Part shown: piece after piece, positions 1-11,082 of the stretch | How positions within the stretch are numbered: the stretch's first letter is position 1 | Layout of the letters: each line of letters begins with the position of its first letter | Assembly: GCF_040833955.1 (NCBI RefSeq) | Contig: NZ_CP162133.1 | Coordinates: 1,386,001-1,450,000 of the forward strand | Direction of reading: 5' to 3' | Length of the DNA: 64,000 nt | Origin: Leptospira sp. WS60.C2 | GTDB lineage: Bacteria; Spirochaetota; Leptospiria; Leptospirales; Leptospiraceae | Position numbers and translations under genes: made by a program | Notes under the pieces: generated by a model | What the model was told of the DNA's origin: nothing | The model's database searches: none | The model's input: only the letters and a program-made list of their open reading frames with translations

Positions 1-64
1 TTGGGCAGGTACGGGTCAATAGAATTTGGTTTACAGCCAGCTCTTGAGTAGAAATCTGAAGGAT

Positions 65-3000
65 ATGGAATTTGTAACCATCGCCGATGTGAAAGTGCCG
101 GTTCTCCCGCACTCCGAAAAATTTCCCGTTTTCCCTTCTAGTCTTGTTGAGACTGACTCGGTGAAACAAACATTACAAAAAATCCTCTATCCCATGCTCG
201 AAGGAATGCCTGTTCTCCTTGTAGGAGACGCTGGGGTGGGAAAAAACGCACTGATTTATTATATCAATTCCCTCCGGAAACAGCCAACACTTCGGTTCAG
301 TTTTAACGAGGACACACTTCCAGAAGATCTAATTGGATCGTATCGTATCCTTCTCGATGGGAAAGGTTTTACATGGTCGAATGGTCCTCTCACAAATGCT
401 TTGTCTGAGGGTTTGAGTTTTGTGGCCGATGAGATGAACCTCTGTGCACCAAACATCATTAAACGTTTTTCCTCTGTCTATGAATCCAATTACCTCGACT
501 TACTCGAAGGGAGTGGGGAACGAGTCAAAGGGAAAACTGGATTTTGGTTCATTGGAACCCAAAACCCAAGTGAAGGATTTGAAGGTCGTAAACCCTTGCC
601 GTTTGATATCACTAAACATTTTGCTGTTGTGTATGTAGATCCGTATACACCGGATGAAATGTTTTTTATCTTAAAAAAACTCTACCCCATGTTATCGGAA
701 GAGGTTTTGAAACAAATCATTCGTATCAGTATCGAATCAGAAAAACGAATTAAGTCAGGTGAGATTGGAAAAGGGGATTTAGAAAAATACCATTTTAATT
801 TACGAACGCTCCAAAAGTATTGTAACCGTTTGGTGATATTTGGTGCGAAAGACAAAACGGTTTCTGTCAGGGAAGCTTTGTATCTCTTTGAGGAACCATT
901 CCGCAAACTAGAAGACAGAGACAAACAAAGAGAGCTCATTGAATCGGAGTTTGGTGGTGCCGTGAAACTGGTTCCAACCAAAGGGTATGTGCAAAGCTCT
1001 ACCATTTTTTGGAATGACAAAGAAATTAAAACTTGGGACGAAACAAAAACCATCTCTCTTCTTTCCAAATACCCAACTCCAGAACCAATTCTGCATTTCC
1101 TAGACCAAGTGTTTACGGCCATCCAGGCAAAAGAAAACATCCTCATCGAATACAGAGAAGACCAGGACCCACAGGAATTTTTACCTCTGTTTACAGAACT
1201 CACAGGGATTCAAATTGAATCGGTGATGTTATCCAAAGGGATGCATACTTCCGATGTCGTGGGTGCATTAAAACCGACGGAAGAAGGAAACATAGAAAGT
1301 GTCACTTGGGTGGACGGCCCTCTCACACGTGCAATTCGAAAAGGTCATATCATTCTCATCTCCGGTTTGGAATCGGCTGGTGCAGAACTTGTCGAAAAGA
1401 TGAATATGTTAACGGATGATGCCCGTTCTCTCACTTTGCCTCCCGAGTCAGGAGAGTACCTTCCGATCCAACTGAAGGACACATCGGTTGTGTTCGGAAT
1501 GAAGTCCTTTCGTGCTTCCAAGTCTGTGACAACAATCTCTCGTGCCTTCCGTAACCGATTTACACCGATTTTGTTTCCAGAACTCGAAGATGTAAAAGTA
1601 CTAGAAGAAATTTTGGAATTCTTTTTACCAGAAGGGGTCTTGCCAAGGTCTCTTGCTCGGTTTCACCTTAAGGCAAAGGAACTTTCAGAAAAACGTACCA
1701 TTGGTTCAGCAAACCTTATGCCTTACCGCTTTGGGATTGTAAACCTTCTCAAGTGGAAAAACCATATCTATCGATACAACCAAACGGACGTAAAAGACAT
1801 CGCAATTCGAGGTGGTAAAATTTATTACACGAATCAAATTGCTGATCCGAAGGAACGAAAAGAGCTAGAACGCTTGTTAGAAGGTTATCTTTCAGGTGTG
1901 GAAGTGGTCTCAACACTCTTCGAGGAAATCGAAGAGAAAAAAAAAACATTTACCGTTGAGTCAGGACTAAATCGAAAGAATTGGTGGGATCCTGAGCTTC
2001 ATAAACGGGATCCCCTAACAGGTGTTGCCAAAAAATTAAACTCTGGTGAAGAAACAAAACGCGGAATTGAGATCAATACTCCTGAAACTGGCGGTTCTAC
2101 CAAAGAAGGTCCCGATGCTTGGTATGGACAGGACACACAAGGGAACCAAGGCCAAGGGGAACCACAAGGTGGTGGTGGTGCTTGGGGTTACCGCACCGAA
2201 GAACTATACAAACAATTCTTAAAAAAACGACGTTTGCTTTGGGACTATTCCATCATGGTGGGTCTCGAAGAGTTCAAATCGGTCTTTGGGAAAGAACTCG
2301 AAGAAGTGGAACTCAGTTTAGAACAACTTTTTGATCCAGAAATTGACATTCACCGCATGTACAAAAACGAAGGATCACGAGTGGACGCAAGGAAATACAT
2401 TTCCTACAAAAGTGGAAGGGGAGATACCAAAATCTTCGATAAAACCACCATCGAAAAAAATGATGAAAAACTGAAAGGAGTAGAGGTCACCTTCCTTGTT
2501 TCCAAGTGCCGAAGAATTTTTAACTTTGAGTATTCGATTGCGATGTTATCGGCCTTACTTGTGAGTTTGCATATCCTAAATGAACATGATATCAAAACCA
2601 GTGTGCATACCTTCTGTGATATCAAAAACTCAAAAGACACTGTTGATATATTCAATCTCAAATCAGCGGAGGAGGACTACACTCCTGAGAAGGAAGAGGA
2701 AGTATTCAATGCGCTTTGCAAAAATTGGCAAGGTGATAGCATCCCAGAATACCAAGTACTTTCCAATTGTGAACGTTACTTTTCGCCTGATGCCCAAACT
2801 AAAATCATTGTGATCCTTTCTGACTTTCGAGGACAACGTGCAAAGACCTACATAGAGGATGAAATTGCTTCTTTTGACACGAGAAAAATGAAAGAAGCTG
2901 TACTGAAAAACGAAGAGAAAAATTATGTATTTTTAGGGGTAGGACTTGGTTCTCGCTACATTGCAGAACATGTGTTCCACGATTCGCTCCAGATAACGGC

Positions 3001-3082
3001 TGACAATTTTTATTCGATGCCAAATCTCATTGGGGCAGAAATTGCAAGGCTTGTACAAATCCATCATTCTTTAAGACAATAA
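65..3082 (+). CDS. MoxR/midasin-like AAA+ ATPase with C-terminal VWA-like domain
   Basis: A protein of about 1005 residues. The first AAA module has Walker A GDAGVGKN (about residue 54), a Walker B-like SFVADEMN and a sensor-1 motif GTQNP. A second AAA-like module (about residues 340-520) keeps MoxR-like text such as [13 protein letters not shown] but has no Walker A. A linker rich in Gly and Gln (about residues 670-715) leads to a C-terminal VWA-like fold (VEVTFLVSK, then [12 protein letters not shown]). The layout recalls dynein-related MoxR/midasin proteins that remodel complexes and couple ATPase to a VWA adaptor. The first position of the metal site, usually DxSxS, reads LVSKC, so metal binding is doubtful. 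The start is uncertain: ATG 65 is used, with TTG at 26 and 44 possible, and a stop at 20-22 limits extension. smpB follows after 5 bp. Substrate unknown. Confidence 0.75.
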   Translation: MEFVTIADVKVPVLPHSEKFPVFPSSLVETDSVKQTLQKILYPMLEGMPVLLVGDAGVGKNALIYYINSLRKQPTLRFSFNEDTLPEDLIGSYRILLDGKGFTWSNGPLTNALSEGLSFVADEMNLCAPNIIKRFSSVYESNYLDLLEGSGERVKGKTGFWFIGTQNPSEGFEGRKPLPFDITKHFAVVYVDPYTPDEMFFILKKLYPMLSEEVLKQIIRISIESEKRIKSGEIGKGDLEKYHFNLRTLQKYCNRLVIFGAKDKTVSVREALYLFEEPFRKLEDRDKQRELIESEFGGAVKLVPTKGYVQSSTIFWNDKEIKTWDETKTISLLSKYPTPEPILHFLDQVFTAIQAKENILIEYREDQDPQEFLPLFTELTGIQIESVMLSKGMHTSDVVGALKPTEEGNIESVTWVDGPLTRAIRKGHIILISGLESAGAELVEKMNMLTDDARSLTLPPESGEYLPIQLKDTSVVFGMKSFRASKSVTTISRAFRNRFTPILFPELEDVKVLEEILEFFLPEGVLPRSLARFHLKAKELSEKRTIGSANLMPYRFGIVNLLKWKNHIYRYNQTDVKDIAIRGGKIYYTNQIADPKERKELERLLEGYLSGVEVVSTLFEEIEEKKKTFTVESGLNRKNWWDPELHKRDPLTGVAKKLNSGEETKRGIEINTPETGGSTKEGPDAWYGQDTQGNQGQGEPQGGGGAWGYRTEELYKQFLKKRRLLWDYSIMVGLEEFKSVFGKELEEVELSLEQLFDPEIDIHRMYKNEGSRVDARKYISYKSGRGDTKIFDKTTIEKNDEKLKGVEVTFLVSKCRRIFNFEYSIAMLSALLVSLHILNEHDIKTSVHTFCDIKNSKDTVDIFNLKSAEEDYTPEKEEEVFNALCKNWQGDSIPEYQVLSNCERYFSPDAQTKIIVILSDFRGQRAKTYIEDEIASFDTRKMKEAVLKNEEKNYVFLGVGLGSRYIAEHVFHDSLQITADNFYSMPNLIGAEIARLVQIHHSLRQ

Positions 3083-3087
3083 TCCAT

Positions 3088-3576
3088 ATGGGAAAGACCA
3101 AAAAAGACGATAAACCACGCGGAACCGATCCTTTAATCAACAAAAAGGCAAAGTTCAATTTCGAACTCTTAGATTCGTTCGAGGCTGGTGTTGTACTCAC
3201 TGGATCTGAGGTAAAATCCCTCAGGGAAAAAAAAGGCAACCTCACCGATTGTTTTGCCAAAGTCAGAAATGGAGAAGTGTTTTTAGAAAACTTTCAAATT
3301 CCACCGTATAAGAACGGAGGTTATGCGAACCACCCCGAGATTCGTCCAAGAAAACTCCTTCTCAAAGCAAAAGAAATTGAAAAGATAGACAGGTCCATTA
3401 AAGAGAAGGGACTTGTGCTTGTTGCCACACGTTGTTTCTTTAAGAACAATCGTTTGGTGAAAATTGACGTCGCTTTAGCCAAACCTAAAAAACTTTACGA
3501 CAAACGTGACGATATTCAAAAGAAGGAAGCCAAAATCGATATGGAAAGAGCTATGAAGGAACACTTACGCAAATGA
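3088..3576 (+). CDS. smpB: SsrA-binding protein SmpB
   Basis: A 162-residue protein of the usual SmpB length. It binds tmRNA and takes it to stalled ribosomes for trans-translation. Visible family signatures are the N-terminal [17 protein letters not shown], then [14 protein letters not shown], the [14 protein letters not shown] segment, and the basic C-terminal tail with [15 protein letters not shown], which enters the mRNA channel. It begins 5 bp after the ATPase gene, and its last codons overlap der by 4 bp (ATGA), so translation of the two is probably coupled. No tmRNA gene is visible in the window. Confidence 0.96.
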   Translation: MGKTKKDDKPRGTDPLINKKAKFNFELLDSFEAGVVLTGSEVKSLREKKGNLTDCFAKVRNGEVFLENFQIPPYKNGGYANHPEIRPRKLLLKAKEIEKIDRSIKEKGLVLVATRCFFKNNRLVKIDVALAKPKKLYDKRDDIQKKEAKIDMERAMKEHLRK

Positions 3577-4925
3577 AGGGACTTCCCATCGTCACCATTG
3601 TTGGTAGACAAAATGTGGGAAAATCCACATTATTTAACGCTATTCTCCGAGCACAGAGTGCCATCACAGAAAACACTGCTGGTGTCACACGCGATGTATT
3701 GCAAAAAACTGTCGAACGTTCTGAATTTAAAATACCATTTACTTTGTCTGATACACCAGGGCTTGACATTGAAAACATCGATGAAATCTCAAAAGAAATC
3801 ATTGAGATTGCCTTTGAACACTTACGTAATTCTGATCTTATCTTACATGTGATTGATCACAAAGACTTACGGAAGTATGATCACAAACTCATTGATCTTT
3901 TCAAAAAAGATGAAATTCTTAAAAGTAAAAATGTACTAACGCTTATCAACAAAGTGGATACAGAACAAGACGAATATGATCTGGAGCCATTTTACAAACT
4001 AGGGTTAAACGAACTTCTTCCCATCTCTGCCCTAGGCCGCAGAAATTTTGATCTTCTTTACCAAAAGATTAATTTTTTCCTACCAGAAAAAATCAAAACC
4101 CAAGAAGATCCGTATTGCAAAATTGCCATCATCGGAAAACCAAACTCTGGTAAGTCGTCACTACTCAATACTTTCCTTGGCTATAAACGTGCGGTTGTGA
4201 GTGATGTCCCTGGCACCACAAGGGATTCTGTCTCCGATCAATTTTACTTCCAAAACCATAAATTAGAAATCATCGATACTGCAGGGATTCGAAGGAAATC
4301 CAAAACAGGGGAAAGTTTGGAATTTTATTCCTACAAACGAACCTTACATAGTTTAAGCGAAGCGGATGTTGTGGTTCTCCTTGTCGATGCCATGAAAGGC
4401 CTTGGAGAATTTGACAAAAAGATCTTTGGGGAAATCCAAGAACTCGGAAAACCGATGATTGTCGCAGTGAACAAATGGGATTTGGTTCCAGAAAAAGAAT
4501 CGAATTCCTGGAAACACTACAAAGACAGAATGGAAGGAAAACTATCCATTCTCAAAGAACGCCCGCTCCTCTCTCTTTCTGCCAAGGAGAAACTCCGCAC
4601 CCACAAACTCTTAGAAGAAGTGGTTTCTCTCTTCGAAAAGTCCCAAAAAAAGCTCACGACACGCCAATTAAATGACTGGTTAAGCAAGTGGGGGGGAAAA
4701 AATAAGGTACAGAAGGCATCGAACCGACCTCCGAAGGTATATTATGCCACTCAGGTCTCGCAGATTCCTTTTAAAATATTGTTCTTCGTGAATGATACAA
4801 AACTCTTTCCCTCAAATATTTTGAGTTTCTACCGAAAGAGTATTGTGAAGGAATTTGGACTCGACGGCCTTGCGGTTGAGATCGAACTCCGGAACAGAAA
4901 CGAAGGAAAGGAGGGCAGGGAATGA
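3573..4925 (+). CDS. der: Ribosome assembly GTPase Der (EngA)
   Basis: A 450-residue tandem GTPase needed for maturation of the 50S ribosomal subunit. The first G domain shows G1 [10 protein letters not shown]3 DTPG and G4 NKVD. The second shows G1 [10 protein letters not shown]3 [10 protein letters not shown] and G4 NKWD. A C-terminal KH-like domain follows ([20 protein letters not shown]). Two G domains plus KH is diagnostic for Der. It overlaps smpB by 4 bp upstream and plsY by 4 bp downstream, making a tightly packed housekeeping operon. Confidence 0.97.
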   Translation: MKGLPIVTIVGRQNVGKSTLFNAILRAQSAITENTAGVTRDVLQKTVERSEFKIPFTLSDTPGLDIENIDEISKEIIEIAFEHLRNSDLILHVIDHKDLRKYDHKLIDLFKKDEILKSKNVLTLINKVDTEQDEYDLEPFYKLGLNELLPISALGRRNFDLLYQKINFFLPEKIKTQEDPYCKIAIIGKPNSGKSSLLNTFLGYKRAVVSDVPGTTRDSVSDQFYFQNHKLEIIDTAGIRRKSKTGESLEFYSYKRTLHSLSEADVVVLLVDAMKGLGEFDKKIFGEIQELGKPMIVAVNKWDLVPEKESNSWKHYKDRMEGKLSILKERPLLSLSAKEKLRTHKLLEEVVSLFEKSQKKLTTRQLNDWLSKWGGKNKVQKASNRPPKVYYATQVSQIPFKILFFVNDTKLFPSNILSFYRKSIVKEFGLDGLAVEIELRNRNEGKEGRE

Positions 4926-5542
4926 TTCTTGCCGCGGTCCTATTCAGCTACCTTTTCGGTGGCATTCCGGTCGGGTATATCCTTGCCAAACAAGTTCGTG
5001 GGATTGACATCCGTGAACACGGCAGTCGTAATATCGGTGCCACAAATGTCGGTCGAGTGATTGGATGGAAGTATGGCTTTTTGGCCTTACTTCTGGACGC
5101 TCTCAAAGGTGCGATCCCTGTGATCTCCGCCTCTTACATTGAATCCCCTTATTCCCTTACAACCACTGAAATCCTCCTTGGATCGATTGCCATTTTGGGA
5201 CATACCTTCACACCATTTCTTCATTTCAAAGGAGGTAAGGGAGTTGCAACAGCCCTTGGGGTTTACATGACACTTGTTCCCATTGTTACACTTTGTGCGC
5301 TTGTGATATTTGTCATTGTTTATAAGATTTCTGGATTTGTTTCGTTAGGCTCTATTCTTGCTACTCTCTCCATGCCACTTTGGTACTTTGGATATTCGAA
5401 AGTATTACCGAGTGCCGATTACCAGCCCCTCATCTTTTTTGTGTTAGTTGCTACTTTTTTTCTCATTGCCTATTCTCACAGAGAGAATATCAAACGTCTC
5501 GTTTCCGGAAAAGAACTCAGAGCGTCCCAAGATGCAAAGTGA
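4922..5542 (+). CDS. plsY: Glycerol-3-phosphate acyltransferase PlsY
   Basis: A 206-residue inner-membrane protein with about five transmembrane helices. PlsY moves the acyl group of acyl-phosphate to glycerol-3-phosphate, the first step of phospholipid synthesis. The three family loops are visible: GSRNIGATNVGR near residue 34, HFKGGKGVATALGV near residue 101, and YSHRENIKRL near residue 182. It starts inside the end of der (ATGA overlap), and its end overlaps the next frame by 11 bp. Confidence 0.95.
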   Translation: MILAAVLFSYLFGGIPVGYILAKQVRGIDIREHGSRNIGATNVGRVIGWKYGFLALLLDALKGAIPVISASYIESPYSLTTTEILLGSIAILGHTFTPFLHFKGGKGVATALGVYMTLVPIVTLCALVIFVIVYKISGFVSLGSILATLSMPLWYFGYSKVLPSADYQPLIFFVLVATFFLIAYSHRENIKRLVSGKELRASQDAK

Positions 5543-6161
5543 AAAAGATTCTACTCTTACTCAAAAAGAAAAACTGTTTCTCATCACTAAGTTTGTAGAG
5601 GACCATCCAGAAGCCGAAATCCAAGACTTTTATAAATGGTTGTATTATGGCGAGTTTGGAATGGAAGAATCCACACTCCTTATGACAGGAAAACTCTCCA
5701 TTCCAGAACTCCACCTAGTCCTCAGTGAAATCAAAAAAGAAGAAGAAGGGAATTTGGAATCACCTGTTGTCTGGGAACCTGTGGGTCTCGCCGCAAGGTA
5801 TGTGAAAGTGTATCTCACTAAATACTATCATATGGATTGCCCAGTCAAACGGATCGTCAATTTACTCGAACGTTCTCCCGCATTCCGTGGGGCAAGGATG
5901 AGTTTTAAACTGGATTGGAATTTATTAAAAGAAACAGTGCTGGAACTGCGCCCTGAACTCACCCGTCGCGATTTTATCAATTTCGAAGAAAGGATTAATT
6001 TCCATCAATTGCCAGCTCTTCCACATACCGAAGGTTATGCGGTAAAAAATCCATTTGCCTACCGAGTTGTTTCCCAAAAATTATTTTTTGATTATTTTCC
6101 TGAGTTTGAAGACAATTCTGTTTTTCATCCTTTTTCAGGAAATGAATCCATCATTGGATAA
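5532..6161 (+). CDS. Conserved hypothetical protein downstream of plsY
   Basis: A 209-residue soluble protein that I do not recognise. The open frame reaches back to 5448, but ATG 5532 (MQSEKDST) is preferred because it overlaps plsY by only 11 bp. It has an acidic, helical N-terminal half and a basic middle (residues about 95-130) with several Arg/Lys-rich stretches; there is no signal peptide or membrane helix. Close packing suggests co-transcription with smpB-der-plsY. Its 3' end overlaps the convergent Maf-like gene by 37 bp, so both proteins use the same DNA at their C-termini. Confidence 0.7.
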   Translation: MQSEKDSTLTQKEKLFLITKFVEDHPEAEIQDFYKWLYYGEFGMEESTLLMTGKLSIPELHLVLSEIKKEEEGNLESPVVWEPVGLAARYVKVYLTKYYHMDCPVKRIVNLLERSPAFRGARMSFKLDWNLLKETVLELRPELTRRDFINFEERINFHQLPALPHTEGYAVKNPFAYRVVSQKLFFDYFPEFEDNSVFHPFSGNESIIG

Positions 6162-8068
6162 AGACTTCGTTTTAAATACCGAATTTCCTTTTGAATGGAC
6201 TGGATCATAATCTGATTTTTCCGTTTGATATCCAAATCTTTGTGTCGTAACAAATAGATCTCTGTTTTTCGTACGAGCCTACGCAGATAGGATTCACTTT
6301 GCATCCAAATCCAAATTTCCGAATCTTGGAAGGAAGTTGTTTCTGTTTCGATCACAAAATCATCCAACTTAGATTCGATAAAAGAGAGATCTGTTTTGAT
6401 CTTTTGAAACAGTCCCTCGCCACGATTGGGGTTCATTTCCAACGAGGAGATGGTGTATTGGTCCGCTTGATTTTGTTTCGATTTCTTAGGATTAGTTTCT
6501 TTCGTGAAACCTTTTCCTTTCTCCTTGACAGCGAATGCATTGTCTTTTGACCCGTTTCCAGACCAAATGGGAAGGTCTCGCCAAGGGTAATTGTGGTTAG
6601 GGACATCATTTAATTTTTCCTTGGCGGCCATTGGCGAAAGAGATGGGATACCGACAATCTCTGCTCCATCTTCATTGACATTCCATAGAGACATCTCTTT
6701 TACACTTTGAGCGGATTCTTCAAACCAGTGACGGTATAAATCGAGTACATAATCGGTTAATACTTGTCCTCCACTGGAAGAGGGCACGAAGCGCGTTTCG
6801 CGTTTTCGAATGATCACTTCGTTGATACGTTCAAGACTGTTCTTTCGATTCACCAAGGTTAACCATTTTTCATTGTGGTGTGTGCCGGTGGAATGGATCT
6901 CACGACCTGAATAGGCAAGGTCTTGGCCTAGAAAAAATACATTGCTAAATCCCATATAGCGTAACATGTCAAAGGCAGTTGTTGCCACAGAGCCACCTGA
7001 TTGAATATCTCCCACATCTTGGAATACCTGTTCGGCAAGTTCTCCTCCAGCAGTGACTTCTCTCACAAGGGAGCCTTCCGCATCCACTTGGTATTTAGCG
7101 GTGACAGAATGGACAACGGTTTGAAACATTGGTTCTCGTAACAAGGTGGGGGAACTCACTAGGTCAGCAAACAGTGGAATCTCTTTTAAGGATTCGCCCA
7201 TAAAATGAAAAAAAGAATTGGTTTGTGCATCGAGAGTGACCACACCATCTGCTTTGATACCCGCTTTGATCAGAACTTTCAAAGAAGTATCACAAGAGAA
7301 TACAAAAACTTTGTCTCTTACTTCCTGTAACCAAGGAAGATTCTTTCGTAAGCTTGGACCAGCTGACACAAGTACGGCGGTAAGACCTTTGAATTTGTCT
7401 CGAAGTGTTGAAATAGGATATTTGATAGGAGGACTCTTTTCTGCATGGACTAAATTAAAAACACTGTTTTTAATCCACAGCCGTTCAAATTCGAACTTAG
7501 TGAGTAGGTCACTCATCTTGGCTTGGAAAACTGTTTGGGTTTTGTCTTCTAATTCTTTGTAGATTGGATTTCGGTTTGTGTCAGTGGGATTGCGTATGAG
7601 TTTGAGTCCACTCACTCGTTCTATGGGAAGGGATTCTAAGTAATTGAAGTAAAGGGGATAAAAAAGTTCACCTGAAAACAAATGCCTACCTGGCACTTGC
7701 AAAATAGGTTTTAAGAATTGATCCCATAGTATCGGAACCAATGTTTCATCTTCTCCCACTAAGATTAAGATTTGACCAGGGTTTAATTTTTCACTTACAC
7801 TTGTGAGTAGATGTGGATTTCCAAGTCCGAGTACAATGACTACATCCGTAGGTTTTAACGCATAGGTTTCTAAGAGTCGTATGGCTTGTGTTAGGGGAGA
7901 GAAGGAAGAGGAGAGAGGGTTTCTATCTAATGAGACATAATATTCCCCGTCTTTCTTTGCCGAAACCAAATCCCACTGGTTTTCCGAGTGAAAGTTTTTG
8001 AAATAATTTTGTAAGTAAGGCTTCCGTTCAAAAATTTCACTGGAAATCGGATCGATCATTTGGGACAT
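6125..8068 (-). CDS. Maf/DUF115 family protein (motility-associated glycosyltransferase-like)
   Basis: A 647-residue protein. Its centre (about residues 230-420) carries the DUF115/MAF_flag10 signature: LTAVLVSAGPSLRKNL, then a region with CDTSLK and DGVVTLDAQ, and later GGSVATTAFD and FLGQDLAYSGREIHSTG. Family members such as Campylobacter Maf and Clostridium proteins add nonulosonic acids to flagellin or otherwise support motility; a related fold occurs in archaeal MptE. Here the acceptor and donor are unknown, and no nonulosonic acid synthesis genes are in the window. The C-terminal about 100 residues look helical and basic. It is transcribed divergently from smc and ends inside the convergent upstream gene. 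Confidence 0.75.
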   Translation of the reverse strand: MSQMIDPISSEIFERKPYLQNYFKNFHSENQWDLVSAKKDGEYYVSLDRNPLSSSFSPLTQAIRLLETYALKPTDVVIVLGLGNPHLLTSVSEKLNPGQILILVGEDETLVPILWDQFLKPILQVPGRHLFSGELFYPLYFNYLESLPIERVSGLKLIRNPTDTNRNPIYKELEDKTQTVFQAKMSDLLTKFEFERLWIKNSVFNLVHAEKSPPIKYPISTLRDKFKGLTAVLVSAGPSLRKNLPWLQEVRDKVFVFSCDTSLKVLIKAGIKADGVVTLDAQTNSFFHFMGESLKEIPLFADLVSSPTLLREPMFQTVVHSVTAKYQVDAEGSLVREVTAGGELAEQVFQDVGDIQSGGSVATTAFDMLRYMGFSNVFFLGQDLAYSGREIHSTGTHHNEKWLTLVNRKNSLERINEVIIRKRETRFVPSSSGGQVLTDYVLDLYRHWFEESAQSVKEMSLWNVNEDGAEIVGIPSLSPMAAKEKLNDVPNHNYPWRDLPIWSGNGSKDNAFAVKEKGKGFTKETNPKKSKQNQADQYTISSLEMNPNRGEGLFQKIKTDLSFIESKLDDFVIETETTSFQDSEIWIWMQSESYLRRLVRKTEIYLLRHKDLDIKRKNQIMIQSIQKEIRYLKRSLYPMMDSFPEKG

Positions 8069-8146
8069 AATACTATCTAAGGTTTTTTCTTATGTCTCCC
8101 GGGGACTGTCAACTGGGAAACAAGGAAATCAAACGGCAAAACAGAT

Positions 8147-10930
8147 ATGCATTTAAAAAGCCTAAACATTGTTGGATTCAAAACATTTGCAGATGAGACC
8201 GAGATCAATTTTGATCCAGGGTTTACCGCAGTCGTCGGACCTAATGGTTCGGGAAAATCAAATATTGTCGATTCCGTTAAGTGGGTTTTTGGAGAAAAAA
8301 GTGCCAAGGGTTTACGCGGCGAAAAAATGGACGATGTCATTTTCCACGGAACAGAGAGTAGGCGAGCTGCTGGATTTTCAGAAGTCTCCATCCTCTTTGA
8401 CAATGATGACCGTTTTTTTAATATCGATTACCCATCTGTTAAAATCACTCGTAGGCTCTATCCTGATGGGGAAAACGAATACTACTTAAATGACATCCGC
8501 ACCACAAGGAAAGACATCGAAAAAACCTTACTCGATACTGGAATTGGAAAATCAAGTTATAGCATTTTAGAACAAGGTCGAGTCGACCAAATCCTCAATT
8601 CCAAACCGGAAGAAAGACGTGCCATTTTTGAAGAGGCAGCTGGAGTTAGTCGTTTTAAATTAGATCGAAAAGAAGCCACAAAAAAATTAGAAGACACAAA
8701 CCAAAACCTTCTGCGCATCCATGACATCATGAGTTCGATGCAAAAGGATTTAGAAATCAAAGAAAAACAATCCGAAAAAGCAGAACAATACTTCAAACTC
8801 AAATCCGATCTAGATGAATCTGATAAAAACTTACGTTATCTCAAACTCAAAGACTTCAAACGTAGGATGAAAAAATCGGATGAAGAACTACAAGAAATCC
8901 GAGAAAAAAATAAATCGATTTTATCCCTCATCCAAAACGAAACCAATTTGATTTCCGAAAAGGAAACCACGAAGGAAGCAAAAGAAAGAGAGATTGCTGA
9001 AATTGATAAAAAATTATTCGATCATCTTTCCAAAAGCCAAATCCAAAAAGAAAAAATCGCAAAGAATAAAACCTTCATTCAAGAATATGAATTACGCATT
9101 GGAGAAATCCTTTCCTCTTTGGAATTGGAGAACCAAGCCACTATCAAATTGGAAGTGGAAAAGAAGGCGATTGAGTTAGAAAACGAACGCCAACGAGAAA
9201 TTCAGACGACTCTCCAAGACGAAATCACACAGTTAGAATCCAAACGAGTTTCCTTAGAACTTTCGATCAAAGAAGAAGAAAAAGCGATTGAAGAAAAAGA
9301 AAACCGCATTGGAGAGAATGAAAAACGTCATATCATTCTGCGTGAAAGACAAAAGACGGTGATTCTCGAACTCATCCAAGAGTTAGAAAACAAAAAAAGA
9401 GAATCCAAGGAAGGAGAAGAGATCCGAAACCAAAACAAATGGGAATTGGTCTCTCTTACAAACGAATTTCAAAACAAATTGCAATTCGCACTCCAAGAGT
9501 TAGAAGAGGCAAAACTTTCGGAAGCAAAAGAGTCTTTAAAAGAAATTCGATTGGATTTATATTCCGAAAAACTCGGTGAGTTCTTAAAAAAAGAAGATGA
9601 TTTTAGAAATTTGCTCTTTGATAAAGATGGAATTTTATCCAAAAAAGAATCCATCGACCAAGAGATTGAAGACTTAATTTTAGAAAACGAAAACCTAACT
9701 CGCGGGATTCGGGACAACCAAAGTAATATCATTCTGTATCGAAACCAATGGGAAGAAACTAGAACGCAAATTGTAGAGTTAGAGAAAAAACTATTGGAAT
9801 CAAATTCTCGTTTGGAAAACCAACAAAAAGAAATCTCTGTCCTGGAAGAACGGATTGGAGAAATTCAATTGCGTATCTCTGGTGCGAAAGAACAAGAGTC
9901 GGTAATCCGTGAGAAAAAGGAAAGTCTGGAACGCGAAGTTGAGGTATTAGAAAAAGAAATCGAAGAAGCTTACCAAGAATTTCTTTCCATGAGCCGAATT
10001 TTGGAATCAGAAAAAGAAACCTTACAATCTTTAGTGGAAGAAATTTCTGGTATCAAATCGAATATTTCCAAAAACCAAGAAGTATTCCAAAACCTTCTTC
10101 CATTACTTTCGGAAAAAGAACGAACCAGTTCAGCTCTCAAAGTACAAATCGATTCTCTTGTGGAAGAATTATACAACGATTATTCTCTTACAGATTCTGA
10201 GCTGGAAACGGAAAGAGGGGGATTGGAACTCGACCAAAAGGCAGAAGAAAGAAGACTTCGTTCTGCCAAATCGGAAATCCAACTTCTTGGTTCCATCAAT
10301 CCACTTGCAATCGAAGAGTATCGTAATATCAAAGAAATTTACGAACACAATCAAAAACAAAAACAAGACATTGAAAGTTCCAAAAAGGACATTGAAGAAG
10401 TGTTAAAACGAATCAATGAAGAATCAGAAAAACTCTTTCAGTTGACGTTTGAAAAAATCAAAGAGAACTTCCAAGAAACTTTCTCAACTTTATTCAATGG
10501 CGGACGGGCCACGTTAGAACTCACAGAAAAAGAAGACTCTTTAAATTCTGGGGTAGAGATTATGGCGGAACCTCCAGGCAAACATGTTCAAAACTTACGT
10601 TTGTTATCGGGTGGGGAAAAGTCTCTTACCGCGATTGCACTTCTATTTGCTATTTACATGGTGAAACCAAGTCCGTTCTGCTTTTTGGATGAGATTGATG
10701 CAGCTCTCGATGAGGCAAACAAACTTCGTTTTTGTCAAATCCTTGACCGGTTTAAAGACAAAACCCAGTTCATTGTGGTCTCTCATGCTCAGTCTACCAT
10801 CTCACGTGCCAACGCGATCTTTGGAGTGACCAATGAAGAACCAGGAATTTCTAAGATCCTTTCCTTACGATTGGATGAAGCAAAATCCTTCTCAAAACAA
10901 ATCTCTCAAAAGACTGGGACAGAGAATTAG
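8147..10930 (+). CDS. smc: Chromosome segregation SMC protein, short form without evident hinge
   Basis: A 927-residue SMC-type ATPase. The N-terminal head has Walker [10 protein letters not shown] (residues 31-39) and the Q-loop region; the C-terminal head has the ABC signature [10 protein letters not shown] (about 820) and Walker [16 protein letters not shown] (about 843). Between them are about 580 residues of nearly uninterrupted Glu/Lys-rich coiled coil. Canonical bacterial SMCs have about 1150-1200 residues with a roughly 150-residue globular hinge. I see no hinge-like Gly-rich globular stretch in the middle (about residues 430-500). There is no CxxC zinc hook either, so it is not a Rad50. 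Likely role: chromosome compaction with ScpAB, whose genes are not here. A bidirectional terminator follows. Confidence 0.88.
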   Translation: MHLKSLNIVGFKTFADETEINFDPGFTAVVGPNGSGKSNIVDSVKWVFGEKSAKGLRGEKMDDVIFHGTESRRAAGFSEVSILFDNDDRFFNIDYPSVKITRRLYPDGENEYYLNDIRTTRKDIEKTLLDTGIGKSSYSILEQGRVDQILNSKPEERRAIFEEAAGVSRFKLDRKEATKKLEDTNQNLLRIHDIMSSMQKDLEIKEKQSEKAEQYFKLKSDLDESDKNLRYLKLKDFKRRMKKSDEELQEIREKNKSILSLIQNETNLISEKETTKEAKEREIAEIDKKLFDHLSKSQIQKEKIAKNKTFIQEYELRIGEILSSLELENQATIKLEVEKKAIELENERQREIQTTLQDEITQLESKRVSLELSIKEEEKAIEEKENRIGENEKRHIILRERQKTVILELIQELENKKRESKEGEEIRNQNKWELVSLTNEFQNKLQFALQELEEAKLSEAKESLKEIRLDLYSEKLGEFLKKEDDFRNLLFDKDGILSKKESIDQEIEDLILENENLTRGIRDNQSNIILYRNQWEETRTQIVELEKKLLESNSRLENQQKEISVLEERIGEIQLRISGAKEQESVIREKKESLEREVEVLEKEIEEAYQEFLSMSRILESEKETLQSLVEEISGIKSNISKNQEVFQNLLPLLSEKERTSSALKVQIDSLVEELYNDYSLTDSELETERGGLELDQKAEERRLRSAKSEIQLLGSINPLAIEEYRNIKEIYEHNQKQKQDIESSKKDIEEVLKRINEESEKLFQLTFEKIKENFQETFSTLFNGGRATLELTEKEDSLNSGVEIMAEPPGKHVQNLRLLSGGEKSLTAIALLFAIYMVKPSPFCFLDEIDAALDEANKLRFCQILDRFKDKTQFIVVSHAQSTISRANAIFGVTNEEPGISKILSLRLDEAKSFSKQISQKTGTEN

Positions 10931-11013
10931 GTCTACACGGGAGAAGGCATTTCCTTCCTTTCCTAACAAAATGGGAAAGGAGGAGTGCTTTGTTTGAAGG
11001 AAACGTTCTCGGC

Positions 11014-11049
11014 AAAAAAAAACCTAGGAGTGAATCCTAGGTTTTTTTC
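11014..11049. terminator. Bidirectional intrinsic terminator between smc and Cys-rich gene
   Basis: A perfect 9-bp stem AACCTAGGA / TCCTAGGTT (11021-11029 and 11035-11043) with loop GTGAA. It is flanked by an A-run on the left and a T-run on the right, so it can stop transcription from both the rightward smc gene and the leftward Cys-rich gene. Confidence 0.85.
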
Positions 11050-11082
11050 TTTCAGAACCCTTTCAGTGATTAGAAAAAAGAG

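Noticed and set aside
1..51. Possible end of an upstream gene
   Set aside because: Two frames could end here (stop at 20-22 or 49-51), and too few codons are visible to recognise a protein.
682..1203. Antisense reading frame of 173 codons inside the first ATPase gene
   Set aside because: It lies wholly within a strongly supported gene, has no family motif and no ribosome site, and reads as a shadow of the other strand.
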